Source: Chitinophaga polysaccharea
Lineage (GTDB): Bacteria; Bacteroidota; Bacteroidia; Chitinophagales; Chitinophagaceae
Direction of reading: 5' to 3'
NCBI RefSeq assembly: GCF_007829335.1
Contig: NZ_VIWO01000001.1
Span: 1,736,001-1,800,000 of the forward strand
Length of the DNA stretch: 64,000 bases
Part shown: positions 35,823-44,974 of the stretch, piece by piece
Layout: each line of letters starts with the position of its first letter
How positions within the stretch are numbered: the stretch's first letter is position 1
Notes under the pieces: generated by a model
Seen by the model: only the letters and a program-made list of their open reading frames with translations
Database searches by the model: none
Told to the model about the DNA's origin: nothing
Made by a program: the position numbers and the translations under genes

Positions 35823-36701
35823 ATGCATGACCATGCTCACGCCCATACTCCTGCGCTGAATGGTGAACAGGTGAACCGGGCTTTTATCTGGGGAATTACC
35901 CTTAACCTGGCCTTTGTGGCGACAGAATTCATATCGGGTTTTCTCACACATTCCCTCGCCCTGATGGCCGATGCGGGGCATAACCTCAGCGATGTGGCCA
36001 GCCTGGCCCTATCTCTCCTCGGTTTCCGTTTGGCTAAAATTACCTCCAACCCCGGCTATACTTATGGGTACCGCAAAAGTACAATACTTATTTCCCTCTT
36101 TAATGCCATGCTCTTATTAGTGGTCGTGGGTATTATCGGGTACGAGGCGGTGAGGCGTTTCTCGGAACCTTATGAAGTACAGGGTCGCCCAATTGCCATC
36201 GTAGCCGGTATTGGTATCCTGATCAATGCCTTCACGGCCTGGTTATTTTTCAAGGATAAGGAAAAAGACTTAAATATAAAAGGTGCCTACCTGCACCTGG
36301 CCGCCGATGCCGGGGTATCGCTGGCCACCGTGGTAGCCGGCGTGGTCATTATCTATACCAAATGGTATTGGCTGGATCCCCTGCTAAGCCTTATGGTAAT
36401 GGTGGTAATTATTATAGGTACCTGGGGGCTGCTGCGGGATAGTCTGCGCCTGTCGATGGATGGGGTGCCCAGGGATATTGATATACAGGAGCTTCGAAAA
36501 ATGGCGCTAGCTATAAATGGGGTAAAGGACATCTATCATATCCATGTATGGGCGCTCAGTACCACTGAAAATGCACTGACTGCCCAGGTGAAAGTGGATC
36601 CGCAGTTAACTGCCCTGGCCATTGAGGACCTGAAGAAAGCGCTGCGTCATGAACTGGAACACCTGGGCATCCGCCACGCTACACTGGAAATTGGCTGCTA
36701 G
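35823..36701 (+). CDS. Cation diffusion facilitator (CDF) metal transporter
   Basis: A 292-residue CDF exporter with six membrane helices, a His-rich N-terminus (MHDHAHAH), and the metal sites HxxxD/DxxxD: ADAGHNLSD in TM2 and HLAADAG in TM5. The cytoplasmic C-terminal domain (IHVWALSTTENALTAQVKV) completes the family length. Zn2+ efflux in exchange for H+ is the usual role. It overlaps rsmG by 4 bp at the 3' end, in convergent orientation. Confidence 0.93.
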   Translation: MHDHAHAHTPALNGEQVNRAFIWGITLNLAFVATEFISGFLTHSLALMADAGHNLSDVASLALSLLGFRLAKITSNPGYTYGYRKSTILISLFNAMLLLVVVGIIGYEAVRRFSEPYEVQGRPIAIVAGIGILINAFTAWLFFKDKEKDLNIKGAYLHLAADAGVSLATVVAGVVIIYTKWYWLDPLLSLMVMVVIIIGTWGLLRDSLRLSMDGVPRDIDIQELRKMALAINGVKDIYHIHVWALSTTENALTAQVKVDPQLTALAIEDLKKALRHELEHLGIRHATLEIGC

Positions 36702-37327
36702 CTCTTAGCCAGTACCACAAACTTTTCCTGGAAACTTTCCTCAGGGAAAATATCATATATCTTCACCAGGCGTGGTTTCAGGCCACTATCCGATATTTCC
36801 TGGGCCAGGTCGCCCCCTTTCAGGCAGATGAGCCCTTTTTCAAATTGTTTGCCTGGAACAGCTGATTTTTTCAGTACTGGTTTGCTCCAACGCCAAAGAT
36901 CGGCCAGAGGCGCCACGGCACGGGATACTACGATATCAAACTTCCGGTTTTTAATGTCTTCAACACGACTATGGGCGGCCGTTACATTTTTGAGTTGCAG
37001 CGCTTCTGCTACCCCCTGCACTACCTTGATCTTTTTGCCAATAGAATCTACCAGGTGAAACTGTACCTCCGGGAAGAAAATCGCCAGGGGGATGCCGGGA
37101 AATCCTCCACCAGTACCCAGGTCCAGGATTTGCGTGCCCGGCTGAAAATCTGCGATGGCAGCTATGCTGAGAGAGTGTAATACATGCTTTTCATACAAGG
37201 CATCAATGTCTTTGCGGGATATAACATTGATCTTCTCATTCCATTCTTCGTATAATCCTTTCAACGCGGTTAATTGCGACAGCTGCTCCTGTGTAAAGTC
37301 GCTGAAATACTTTAAAATAATTTCCAT
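36698..37327 (-). CDS. rsmG: 16S rRNA (guanine(527)-N(7))-methyltransferase
   Basis: A 209-residue RsmG with the SAM motif LDLGTGGGFPGIPLAI, VDSIGKKIKVV and the VSRAVAPL loop. It methylates G527 of 16S rRNA; its loss gives low-level streptomycin resistance in other bacteria. A TATTTTTG box lies 4 nt before its ATG. Confidence 0.96.
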   Translation of the reverse strand: MEIILKYFSDFTQEQLSQLTALKGLYEEWNEKINVISRKDIDALYEKHVLHSLSIAAIADFQPGTQILDLGTGGGFPGIPLAIFFPEVQFHLVDSIGKKIKVVQGVAEALQLKNVTAAHSRVEDIKNRKFDIVVSRAVAPLADLWRWSKPVLKKSAVPGKQFEKGLICLKGGDLAQEISDSGLKPRLVKIYDIFPEESFQEKFVVLAKS

Positions 37328-37331
37328 GCCG

Positions 37332-37339
37332 CAAAAATA
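37332..37339 (-). promoter_or_regulatory. rsmG: -7 box TATTTTTG abutting rsmG
   Basis: Exact consensus on the minus strand, 4 nt upstream of the rsmG start codon. Confidence 0.45.
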
Positions 37340-37354
37340 AGCTTTCCGCCTTTC

Positions 37355-38491
37355 TTACCACCGGTTCTTTGACTTGAAAAGTAAAGCAGGGGTAAATATG
37401 ATATAATACAGTACCATAAAGATATCCATCAACCAGCTGAACTTGAAAAGATCACTTTCATCCAGTTTACGCATAGCGGCATAGGTAATGATAGACTGTA
37501 CCATTATTTTAAGTCCGAAGATCCCCAGTACATACCAAAGGATAGGAGGTGGGAAAAATAGTCCCACAATAAAAGCAGGATAGAAAAGGAAGTGAGTCAG
37601 GGAAAATAAGCCCAATACAAACTTGTGACCGAAGCGGTAATGCTTGCCGGTAGACATATGCCGGGTTTTTTGCCTGAACCAGCTGTTCCAGTTCTGTTTA
37701 GGCTCTGAATAGGTAAATGCCTGTTTATCGATCACCACGCCTACATTTTTCCTGTTGGCGGCCGTATTTACAAAAAGGTCGTCATCGCCACTGGCAATGT
37801 GCTGGTGACTGGTGAAGCCTTTATGCTTAAAGAATAATTCTCTTTTATAAGCCAGGTTGCGTCCTACACCCATGTAAGGCATGCCGCTCATGGCAAAAGA
37901 CAGGTGTTGCAGGGCGCTGAAGAAGGTTTCGTAACGGATGATTTTATTGAGGAAGCCGGGTTTCTTGTGATAGGCCCCGTATCCCAGCACAATTTCTTTG
38001 TCGTTGGTAAATCCCTGGCTCATCAGCGACAACCAGTAAGTGCTGCCGGGCTTGCAATCCGCGTCTGTCAACAGTACGTTATCAAACTGGGCGCCTTTTA
38101 AGCCGATGGATAAAGGATATTTTTTGCCGGGGATAAACTTCGCCGGCTGCTTGATTTCAATATGGCGATAATGCGGATACCCGGGTTCTATGGAACGCAG
38201 GTAATATTTCGTATCATCTTCGGAGTTATCGTTCACCACAATTACCTCGTATTCCGGTTTCATGTGCTGGTGGTAACGCTGCTGCAAAACCCCCGGCAGA
38301 TTTTTCTGCAGGTTCAACTCTTCATCCTTGGCACAGATGATGACTGAAAAAGACCCGTCAGGCGTGTGATCCAGGTCAAATTTACGTCTATAAAAAGCTA
38401 CGCGGGAGAAGATAAAAAGAAAATAAATAATCTGTATCCCTGCAACGGTAGCAAAAAAGTATAAGGCAATTTCACCTAGATGGTCAAGCAT
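37355..38491 (-). CDS. Family 2 glycosyltransferase, membrane-bound
   Basis: A 378-residue processive-type GT2 protein. An N-terminal membrane helix (about 8-28) leads to the GT-A domain with VIICAKDEE, VVNDNSEDDT and the DxD-type LLTDADCKPG, then an acceptor-site GDDDLF and the QKTRH motif (in place of QxxRW). Three or four C-terminal helices follow. It probably elongates a surface or lipid-linked glycan; the sugar is unknown. Confidence 0.88.
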   Translation of the reverse strand: MLDHLGEIALYFFATVAGIQIIYFLFIFSRVAFYRRKFDLDHTPDGSFSVIICAKDEELNLQKNLPGVLQQRYHQHMKPEYEVIVVNDNSEDDTKYYLRSIEPGYPHYRHIEIKQPAKFIPGKKYPLSIGLKGAQFDNVLLTDADCKPGSTYWLSLMSQGFTNDKEIVLGYGAYHKKPGFLNKIIRYETFFSALQHLSFAMSGMPYMGVGRNLAYKRELFFKHKGFTSHQHIASGDDDLFVNTAANRKNVGVVIDKQAFTYSEPKQNWNSWFRQKTRHMSTGKHYRFGHKFVLGLFSLTHFLFYPAFIVGLFFPPPILWYVLGIFGLKIMVQSIITYAAMRKLDESDLFKFSWLMDIFMVLYYIIFTPALLFKSKNRW

Positions 38492-38499
38492 AATGCTGG

Positions 38500-38530
38500 C
38501 AAAAATATAATATTTTTATTATCTGTAAAA
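38500..38530 (-). promoter_or_regulatory. Promoter of the glycosyltransferase gene
   Basis: On the minus strand, TATTTTTG (38500-38507), 8 nt before the ATG, with TTTT (38527-38530) in the -33 position at 19-bp spacing. Confidence 0.5.
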
Positions 38531-38555
38531 GAATATTATTCGGCGTCATTCGCTT

Positions 38556-38596
38556 CAATAGCTTTTTGCTTTCTGCTTTCCGCTTTAAGCTTTACC
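38556..38596 (+). repeat. Half element of the AGCAAAAAGC repeat family
   Basis: caatagctttttgctttctgctttc is the same unit as the right arms at 32631-32663 and 55218-55240, but no left arm lies within 100 bp. It ends directly before the -7 box of tgt. Confidence 0.6.
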
Positions 38597-38597
38597 T

Positions 38598-38605
38598 TAT
38601 CTTTG
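38598..38605 (+). promoter_or_regulatory. tgt: -7 box TATCTTTG of tgt
   Basis: Exact consensus 19 nt before the GTG start of tgt, at the end of the repeat element. Confidence 0.45.
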
Positions 38606-38624
38606 CGGCCTGAAATACTGTTGC

Positions 38625-39755
38625 GTGAATTTTGAACTGATAACTACAGATAGTGGCAGCAATGCCCGGGCCGGGAAAATTACCACCGCCCATGGCGAAA
38701 TAGAAACGCCCATTTTTATGCCCGTTGGCACTGTTGGCAGTGTAAAAGCGGTGACACAGGAACAACTGCGGGCTGATGTGCAGGCCCAGATTATCCTGGG
38801 GAATACGTATCATTTATATTTAAGACCAGGCCTGGAAGTATTATCCCAGGCAGGAGGACTCCATAAATTCAACGGCTGGGACCGGCCTATCCTCACAGAT
38901 AGTGGTGGTTACCAGGTATTTTCCCTGGCGGCCAACCGTAAAATCAAGGAAGAAGGAGTGGTGTTTCAATCCCATATTGATGGCTCCCGTCACCTTTTTA
39001 CCCCTGAAAATGTAATGGATATCCAGCGCACTATCGGCGCTGATATTATTATGGCGTTTGACGAGTGCCCGCCTTATCCGTCTGAATACCGCTATGCGCG
39101 CAAGTCGATGGAACTCACGCACCGCTGGCTCGATCGCTGTATCCAGCGCCTGAGCGATACCCAACCGGCTTACGGTCACGAACAAACGTTGTTCCCTATT
39201 GTACAGGGCAGTACCTATAAAGATCTCCGTAAGGCTTCGGCCGAATTTATTGCTTCCCGCAACTGTGCCGGTAACGCTATTGGCGGGTTGAGCGTGGGCG
39301 AGCCGGAAGAAGATATGTATGAAATGTGTGGATTGGTATGTGAAGTATTGCCATCCGACAAGCCCCGTTACCTGATGGGAGTGGGCACGCCATGGAATAT
39401 CTTGGAAAATATTGCCCTGGGGATAGATATGTTCGATTGCGTAATGCCTACCCGCAACGGTAGAAATGGCATGCTTTTCACGTGGAATGGGGTGATGAAC
39501 ATCCGTAATAAAAAATGGGCCACCGATTTTAGTCCGATAGATGAAAACAGCCCCTGTTTTGCTACCAGCCGGTATTCCCGCGCTTACCTGCGCCACCTGT
39601 TTGTAGCCGGGGAAATCCTCGGAATGACGCTGGCCAGTATTCACAACCTGGCATTCTACCTCGAGCTGGTACAGGAAGCCCGTAAACAAATACTGGCAGG
39701 TACTTTTGCTACCTGGAAAACAGGAATGGTGCAACAGCTGAAAACACGCCTGTAA
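38625..39755 (+). CDS. tgt: tRNA-guanosine(34) transglycosylase
   Basis: A 376-residue Tgt starting with GTG; it exchanges G34 for preQ1 in tRNAs with GUN anticodons. It has the catalytic Asp in LTDSGGYQVFSL, GGLSVGEP, the nucleophile stretch GIDMFDCVMPTRNGRNG and IHNLAFY. The usual zinc site C-x-C-x2-C-x-His is degenerate: in SPCFATSRYSRAYL two of the three cysteines are Ser and Thr. lptF/G begins 38 bp later. Confidence 0.95.
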   Translation: MNFELITTDSGSNARAGKITTAHGEIETPIFMPVGTVGSVKAVTQEQLRADVQAQIILGNTYHLYLRPGLEVLSQAGGLHKFNGWDRPILTDSGGYQVFSLAANRKIKEEGVVFQSHIDGSRHLFTPENVMDIQRTIGADIIMAFDECPPYPSEYRYARKSMELTHRWLDRCIQRLSDTQPAYGHEQTLFPIVQGSTYKDLRKASAEFIASRNCAGNAIGGLSVGEPEEDMYEMCGLVCEVLPSDKPRYLMGVGTPWNILENIALGIDMFDCVMPTRNGRNGMLFTWNGVMNIRNKKWATDFSPIDENSPCFATSRYSRAYLRHLFVAGEILGMTLASIHNLAFYLELVQEARKQILAGTFATWKTGMVQQLKTRL

Positions 39756-39780
39756 AAGTTCGGACTATAAAATAAACTAA

Positions 39781-39788
39781 TATCTTTG
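39781..39788 (+). promoter_or_regulatory. -7 box TATCTTTG abutting the LptF/G gene
   Basis: Exact consensus 5 nt before ATG 39794; TTCG lies 18 bp upstream as a weak -33 box. Confidence 0.45.
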
Positions 39789-39793
39789 GGGTC

Positions 39794-40873
39794 ATGACTA
39801 AGATTGACTGGTATATTTTACGCAAGCTCATAGGTACTTTCATTTACTCCCTGATGATATTCCTATTGATTTCCGTGGTGATCGACACCACGGAAAAAAT
39901 AGATGATTTCATGAAGCATCACCTGTCGCTGCATGAAATTATAGTGAACTATTATTTTGGTTTTATTCCACATATCCTGGCGTTATTATTCCCGCTGTTT
40001 ATATTCCTGTCGGTTATATTTTTTACTTCCAAGATGGCGTATCGCTCGGAGATTATCGCCATCCTGGCTTCAGGCGTCAGTTTTCGCCGGTTTCTGCGCC
40101 CTTACTGGATGGGAGCTTTCCTGTTTGGCGGTATACTCTGGCTGGCCAACTACTGGGTGGTACCCAATGCCAACCGCATCCGCACCACTTTTGAAAACAA
40201 ATACCTGCATAGTCACGACGATGAAAAGGCACAGTACAACCGTACTACCCGCATCGATAGTTTTACGTACGTTACCTTTGGCAGTTACGACCCTAACTAT
40301 AAGAGCGGGAGTAACTTTGTGCTGTCTACCGTAAATAAGCAGACCATGTCGTTCAAAATGAAGGCCGACAGGATTACCTGGGACTCCACTACCAAAAAGT
40401 GGCGGTTGGACTATGTAACCATGCGTACCATGAATGGCTTAAAAGAACAGTGGAGTAATAAGCAGGATACGATGCTGAAGATTGCCCTGCTGCCGAAAGA
40501 CCTGGTAGATGAAAAGAACCTGCAGGAAGCGATGACCACCCCAGACCTGAGAAAGTTTATCAAACGTGAAAGCATCCGCGGATCAGAAGGATTAAATACT
40601 TATTGGGTAGAATATTACCGGAGAACGGCGGCCGCCTTTGCTGTAGTGGTACTGACGCTGATCGGAGGCATTATCGCTGCCAAAAAAGTAAGGGGAGGAA
40701 GTGGATTACACCTGGCCCTGGGCATTGTGATCAGCGCAAGTTATATCATCTTCCTTCAGTTTGCTACCGTGTTTTCTGTGAAGGCCGACCTGGATCCTTT
40801 GCTGGCAGTGTGGATCCCCAATTTTATATTCGGAGGGTTCGCCTTTTACCTGTATCGCCGGGCGCCCAAATGA
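39794..40873 (+). CDS. LptF/LptG family LPS export permease
   Basis: A 359-residue YjgP/YjgQ protein: three N-terminal helices, a periplasmic beta-jellyroll (about 115-265) and three C-terminal helices. It forms the membrane part of the ABC transporter LptB2FG that lifts LPS towards the LptC-A-D bridge. The motif MAYRSEIIAILASGVSFRRFLRPY is the coupling helix region. Sequence alone does not separate LptF from LptG. Confidence 0.92.
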   Translation: MTKIDWYILRKLIGTFIYSLMIFLLISVVIDTTEKIDDFMKHHLSLHEIIVNYYFGFIPHILALLFPLFIFLSVIFFTSKMAYRSEIIAILASGVSFRRFLRPYWMGAFLFGGILWLANYWVVPNANRIRTTFENKYLHSHDDEKAQYNRTTRIDSFTYVTFGSYDPNYKSGSNFVLSTVNKQTMSFKMKADRITWDSTTKKWRLDYVTMRTMNGLKEQWSNKQDTMLKIALLPKDLVDEKNLQEAMTTPDLRKFIKRESIRGSEGLNTYWVEYYRRTAAAFAVVVLTLIGGIIAAKKVRGGSGLHLALGIVISASYIIFLQFATVFSVKADLDPLLAVWIPNFIFGGFAFYLYRRAPK

Positions 40874-40894
40874 TACCGGTTTCAACGAGTTTAT

Positions 40895-40926
40895 AAAGGT
40901 TGTATCAAGAAAAAGATACAACCTTT
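40895..40926 (+). terminator. Intrinsic terminator after the LptF/G gene
   Basis: Perfect 12-bp stem (aaaggttgtatc / gatacaaccttt), 8-nt loop, then TGTTTTAT. It lies 21 bp after the stop. Confidence 0.8.
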
Positions 40927-41209
40927 TGTTTTATATAAAAGGGCCCCGTAAAAATTCAACGTCGCTTATGCCGCTCTGGCAGACATTATTTTCTGCCGAT
41001 TTTTCTTTCAAAATTTTCAATTCATTCTGAAAATTTTACATTTCTTTAACGTCTATATAAATATAATTTATTTAAGCTATCTAAATAATTTATTATTAAT
41101 ATATTATAATGTATTACTGCGCCCTTATTGCTTTGCGGCAACGCTTATTCACCGTTGTTAATTTGGCATTAAATACCACAAAATGGTGGTAACTTCGTTA
41201 ACAAATCAT
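40927..41209 (+). other. AT-rich upstream region of the citrate synthase gene
   Basis: No gene is seen here. The stretch 41030-41115 is very AT-rich. It holds a 10-bp inverted repeat (aaaattttca / tgaaaatttt, 41010-41037) and a small palindrome accac-aaaatg-gtggt (41175-41190), about 20 bp upstream of the -7 box, where an operator could lie. Confidence 0.4.
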
Positions 41210-41217
41210 TACTTTTG
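41210..41217 (+). promoter_or_regulatory. gltA: -7 box TACTTTTG of gltA
   Basis: Exact consensus, 43 nt before ATG 41261. No clear -33 box. Confidence 0.45.
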
Positions 41218-41260
41218 ACTATTGATCGATTTTGTTTTCATTAATAACAATAGCAGTAAA

Positions 41261-42586
41261 ATGGGGTACATAAAAGAGAAATTCAAGGTTAAAGCAGATG
41301 AACTTAACATTGAAGTAAAAGATCTGGTAAAGAATCACGGTAACAAAAAAATTGAAGATGTAACACTGGCGCAGGTTTACCAAGGTATGCGTGGTATTAC
41401 CGGGTTAGTCACTGAAACTTCCTTACTGGATGCCAACGAAGGGATTCGCTTTCGTGGATATTCTATTCCGGAGTTAAGAGAACATTTACCCAAAGCGCCG
41501 GGAGGTGCTGAACCATTACCGGAAGGTTTATTTTACCTGATGCTGATCGGTGAACTGCCTACGGAAGCAGATGTTCAATATCTCTCCAGCATGTGGGGCC
41601 GTCGTTCTCATGTACCTAATCACGTTTTCGCTGCTATTGATGCATTGCCTATCACTACTCACCCGATGACCATGTTCAACGTGGGTATCATGGCATTACA
41701 AACAGAATCTTCTTTCGCACACGAATATGCGGAAGGAATGAACAAAAAAGATTACTGGAGTTTCACCTATGAGGATACTATGAACCTCATTGCACGTTTA
41801 CCGCGTATTGCAGCCTATGTATACCGTCGTAAATATAAAGGTGGCCAACATATACAGCCTAACGGCATGCTCGACTGGGCAGGTAACTTTGCACATATGC
41901 TGGGTTATTCCGATGAAGGATTTAAAGAACTGATGCGCCTGTATATGGTGATTCACGCCGATCATGAAGGTGGTAACGTGAGTGCACACACGACGCACCT
42001 GGTAGGTTCTGCCCTCAGCGATGCTTATTTATCATTCGCTGCCGGTATGAACGGTCTGGCCGGTCCTTTACACGGTTTGGCTAACCAGGAAGTAATCAAA
42101 TGGATACTCCAGATGCGTGAAGAACTGGGTGGTGGCGTGCCTACCAAAGAGCAAATTACAGCCTATGTTCAGAAAACACTTTCCGAAGGTAAAGTAGTAC
42201 CGGGTTATGGACACGCAGTATTACGTAAAACAGATCCGCGCTTTACTGCACAGATGGAATTTGCCAAGAAACACCTTCCAAACGATGAGCTGGTGAAAAT
42301 TGTGTGGACTGTATACGAAACAGTACCGCCCATTCTGCAGGACCTGGGTAAAGTAAAAAACCCATGGCCTAACGTAGATGCTCACTCCGGCGCATTGCTG
42401 GTACACTATGGTATGGTGGAATATGAATTCTATACCGTATTGTTTGGCGTATCCCGCGCATTGGGCGTACTCGCTTCTCTTTGCTGGGACAGAGCACTGG
42501 GACTTTCCCTGGAAAGACCAAAATCTGTTACCACCGAGTGGATGAAGCAGTTTGTAGAAGGTAAAGTAGATGCAGTAGCCGAATAG
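41261..42586 (+). CDS. gltA: Citrate synthase, mitochondrial-type
   Basis: ATG 41261 ([16 protein letters not shown]) is preferred to an upstream in-frame start. The 441-residue enzyme condenses acetyl-CoA and oxaloacetate. Catalytic His residues are in SDHEGG-like [28 protein letters not shown] and the DAHSGALL stretch. Long blocks (MRG-x-x-GLV-x-ETS-x-[35 protein letters not shown]) are those of eukaryotic mitochondrial citrate synthase rather than the allosteric hexameric type of enterobacteria. This type is known in some Bacteroidota. A terminator follows. Confidence 0.95.
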   Translation: MGYIKEKFKVKADELNIEVKDLVKNHGNKKIEDVTLAQVYQGMRGITGLVTETSLLDANEGIRFRGYSIPELREHLPKAPGGAEPLPEGLFYLMLIGELPTEADVQYLSSMWGRRSHVPNHVFAAIDALPITTHPMTMFNVGIMALQTESSFAHEYAEGMNKKDYWSFTYEDTMNLIARLPRIAAYVYRRKYKGGQHIQPNGMLDWAGNFAHMLGYSDEGFKELMRLYMVIHADHEGGNVSAHTTHLVGSALSDAYLSFAAGMNGLAGPLHGLANQEVIKWILQMREELGGGVPTKEQITAYVQKTLSEGKVVPGYGHAVLRKTDPRFTAQMEFAKKHLPNDELVKIVWTVYETVPPILQDLGKVKNPWPNVDAHSGALLVHYGMVEYEFYTVLFGVSRALGVLASLCWDRALGLSLERPKSVTTEWMKQFVEGKVDAVAE

Positions 42587-42604
42587 TTATAATTGTTTTT
42601 TACT

Positions 42605-42644
42605 AAAAAAGGCAAGTGGTGAATTTTTACCATTTGCCTTTTTT
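42605..42644 (+). terminator. Intrinsic terminator of gltA
   Basis: 16-bp stem with one G-T pair (aaaaaaggcaagtggt / accatttgcctttttt), 8-nt loop, ending in a T6 tract, 18 bp after the gltA stop. Confidence 0.9.
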
Positions 42645-42691
42645 ATTTTTGTCATTCACTAAAAGCGTAAACCATTTCTACTTTTACCGCC

Positions 42692-44785
42692 ATATTATCC
42701 AATCCAATTGAATACCTGAAGGGAGTGGGCCCGCAGAAGGGTGAACTGCTCCGCAAAGAAATCAAGGTATATACCTTTGGAGACCTGCTCCAGTATTTTC
42801 CCTTCCGGTATGTAGATCGCACCAAGATCGACAAAATTGCTTCCCTGAGCGGGTATGAAGATTTTGTGCAGATTCGTGGAAAGATTATCAATATGGTGGT
42901 GATGGGAGAGAACAGGTCGAAAAGGCTGGTAGCCACTTTCCGCGATGAAACGGGTACCATCGACCTGGTATGGTTCCAGGGCTGGCAATGGATGCAGAAA
43001 TCGCTGCGGGAAAATGTGGCCTACCTGGTATATGGCCGTATCTCCGTATTCAATGGCGTTACCCAGCTGGCACATCCTGAGATGGACCTGCTCACAGAGG
43101 AAATTGCTACCGGTAAACAATTTCTCGAACCGGTATATTATACCACCGAAAAGCTGAAAGCCCGCGGACTAACGGCGAAGGCTATAGGAAAGCTCACTAA
43201 AAACTTGCTGGAACAGCTATCGCCGCTCGAAATCCGGGAAAATATTCCTTTGGATGTATTGCAGCAGTACCGGTTGATGCCCAGGTCCCTGGCATATTTC
43301 AAAATACATTTCCCGGCCAATGAAGACGAAGCGCGCCTGGCGCAAAGGCGACTGAAATTTGAAGAATTATTCATTGCACAGATACGTATCTGCCGGCTGA
43401 AATTGAAGCGGCACAAGCAATCACAGGGATATGTATTTGGAGCCGTAGGCGATTCATTTAATGAATTCTACAACCAGCATCTGCCTTTTTCTTTAACCGG
43501 CGCACAAAAAAGGGTATTAAGGGAAATCAGGACCGACACCATGCATGGGCGACAAATGAACCGCCTGCTGCAGGGTGATGTAGGCAGCGGCAAAACCATG
43601 GTAGCTTTGCTTACCATGCTGCTCGCTAAAGACAACGGTTTCCAGGCTTGTTTGATGGCACCTACAGAAATCCTTTCCCAGCAACATTTCAAGGGCATCG
43701 CGGAATTACTGGAACGCATGGACGTAAACGTTGCCCTGCTGACTGGCAGCATCAAAGGAAAAGCCCGGAAAAAAATACTGGAGGGCGCACTCGATGGCAG
43801 CATCGACATACTGGTGGGAACACATGCCCTGCTGGAAAAAGAAGTACAGTTTAAAAACCTGGGAATGGCCATTGTGGATGAACAACATCGCTTTGGGGTG
43901 GCACAACGGGCACGCCTATGGGAAAAAAATCATATACCGCCGCACATCCTCGTCATGACGGCAACGCCTATCCCAAGAACACTGGCGATGACTATTTACG
44001 GCGACCTTGATGTGTCTGTAATTGATGAAATGCCTCCCGGACGTAAACCCATTACCACCGTGCATCGTACGGAGTATCAACGGCCGCAGGTCATGGATTT
44101 TATCAGAACAGAAATAAAGAAAGGCAGGCAGGCATACATTGTATACCCCCTGATTGAAGACTCGGAAAAACTGGACTATGAAAACCTGATGAAAGGGTAT
44201 GAAGAAGTAAAAGCCTTTTTCCCCGAACCGCAGTTTTATATCAGTATGGTACATGGCCGACAGCCGGCAGACCAGCGCCAGACCAACATGCAGCGCTTTG
44301 TTACCGGCGATACACATATCATGGTGGCCACCACGGTGATTGAAGTGGGAGTGAACGTACCCAACGCTTCTGTAATGGTGATTGAAAGCACAGAACGCTT
44401 TGGCCTGTCACAGTTGCACCAGCTGAGAGGACGGGTAGGGCGTGGCGCTGAACAATCGTTCTGCATACTCATGACCGGCAATAAACTCAGCCAGGACTCC
44501 AAAGAACGTATCAACGTGATGGTACAAACCAACGATGGGTTCATTATTTCCGAAAAAGACATGGAACTCAGGGGGCCCGGCGATATTGAAGGAACCCGGC
44601 AAAGCGGGGTGCTCGACTTTAAACTGGCCGATATTGTAGCCGATAAACCTATCCTGGATGCTGCCCGGGCCAGCGCGGAGAAAATACTGTCCGAAGACAC
44701 CGATTTGCTGTTGCCTGAAAATCAGGCATTAAAAGATTTTTTAGCCGCCCAGCGAAGTAAATCCGCATGGAGTAAAATTTCCTGA
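42692..44785 (+). CDS. recG: ATP-dependent DNA helicase RecG, apparent ATA start
   Basis: A RecG helicase that remodels stalled forks and branched DNA. It has the N-terminal wedge/OB domain, Walker [13 protein letters not shown] box (VDEQHRFG) and the C-terminal helicase domain (LRGRVGRG). The conserved N-terminus ([19 protein letters not shown]) begins at 42695, but the frame has no ATG, GTG or TTG between the stop at 42668 and a GTG at 42725, which is already inside the motif. An ATA at 42692 stands where ATG is expected, giving 697 residues. GTG 42725 would remove 11 residues. Confidence 0.9.
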   Translation: MLSNPIEYLKGVGPQKGELLRKEIKVYTFGDLLQYFPFRYVDRTKIDKIASLSGYEDFVQIRGKIINMVVMGENRSKRLVATFRDETGTIDLVWFQGWQWMQKSLRENVAYLVYGRISVFNGVTQLAHPEMDLLTEEIATGKQFLEPVYYTTEKLKARGLTAKAIGKLTKNLLEQLSPLEIRENIPLDVLQQYRLMPRSLAYFKIHFPANEDEARLAQRRLKFEELFIAQIRICRLKLKRHKQSQGYVFGAVGDSFNEFYNQHLPFSLTGAQKRVLREIRTDTMHGRQMNRLLQGDVGSGKTMVALLTMLLAKDNGFQACLMAPTEILSQQHFKGIAELLERMDVNVALLTGSIKGKARKKILEGALDGSIDILVGTHALLEKEVQFKNLGMAIVDEQHRFGVAQRARLWEKNHIPPHILVMTATPIPRTLAMTIYGDLDVSVIDEMPPGRKPITTVHRTEYQRPQVMDFIRTEIKKGRQAYIVYPLIEDSEKLDYENLMKGYEEVKAFFPEPQFYISMVHGRQPADQRQTNMQRFVTGDTHIMVATTVIEVGVNVPNASVMVIESTERFGLSQLHQLRGRVGRGAEQSFCILMTGNKLSQDSKERINVMVQTNDGFIISEKDMELRGPGDIEGTRQSGVLDFKLADIVADKPILDAARASAEKILSEDTDLLLPENQALKDFLAAQRSKSAWSKIS

Positions 44786-44974
44786 GTATTTTAACGTTTA
44801 TTAATTGATGAAGCGTTAGCAAAAAGCTGCTGAAGTAGTAAGTCACTTGTATCCCGTTTAACCTGTTTTTCTTCGTTTTCAACACTTTCTGCTTTCCAGG
44901 ACCGTAACAATTTGAGTGGCTTCTGCGTTTATAGTATTATATTGGTTTTTAACTATAAAATAAATCTGATCCCG

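Noticed and set aside
40927..41209. A gene in the AT-rich region before gltA
   Set aside because: No frame of useful length with a start codon and protein-like composition on either strand.
42725..42727. GTG as recG start
   Set aside because: It would cut the conserved N-terminal motif; kept only as a fallback start.
44812..44890. Another copy of the AGCAAAAAGC repeat between recG and the cargo gene
   Set aside because: Only short matches (tagcaaaaagctgctgaag and tttctgctttcc) without a real stem; too weak to call.
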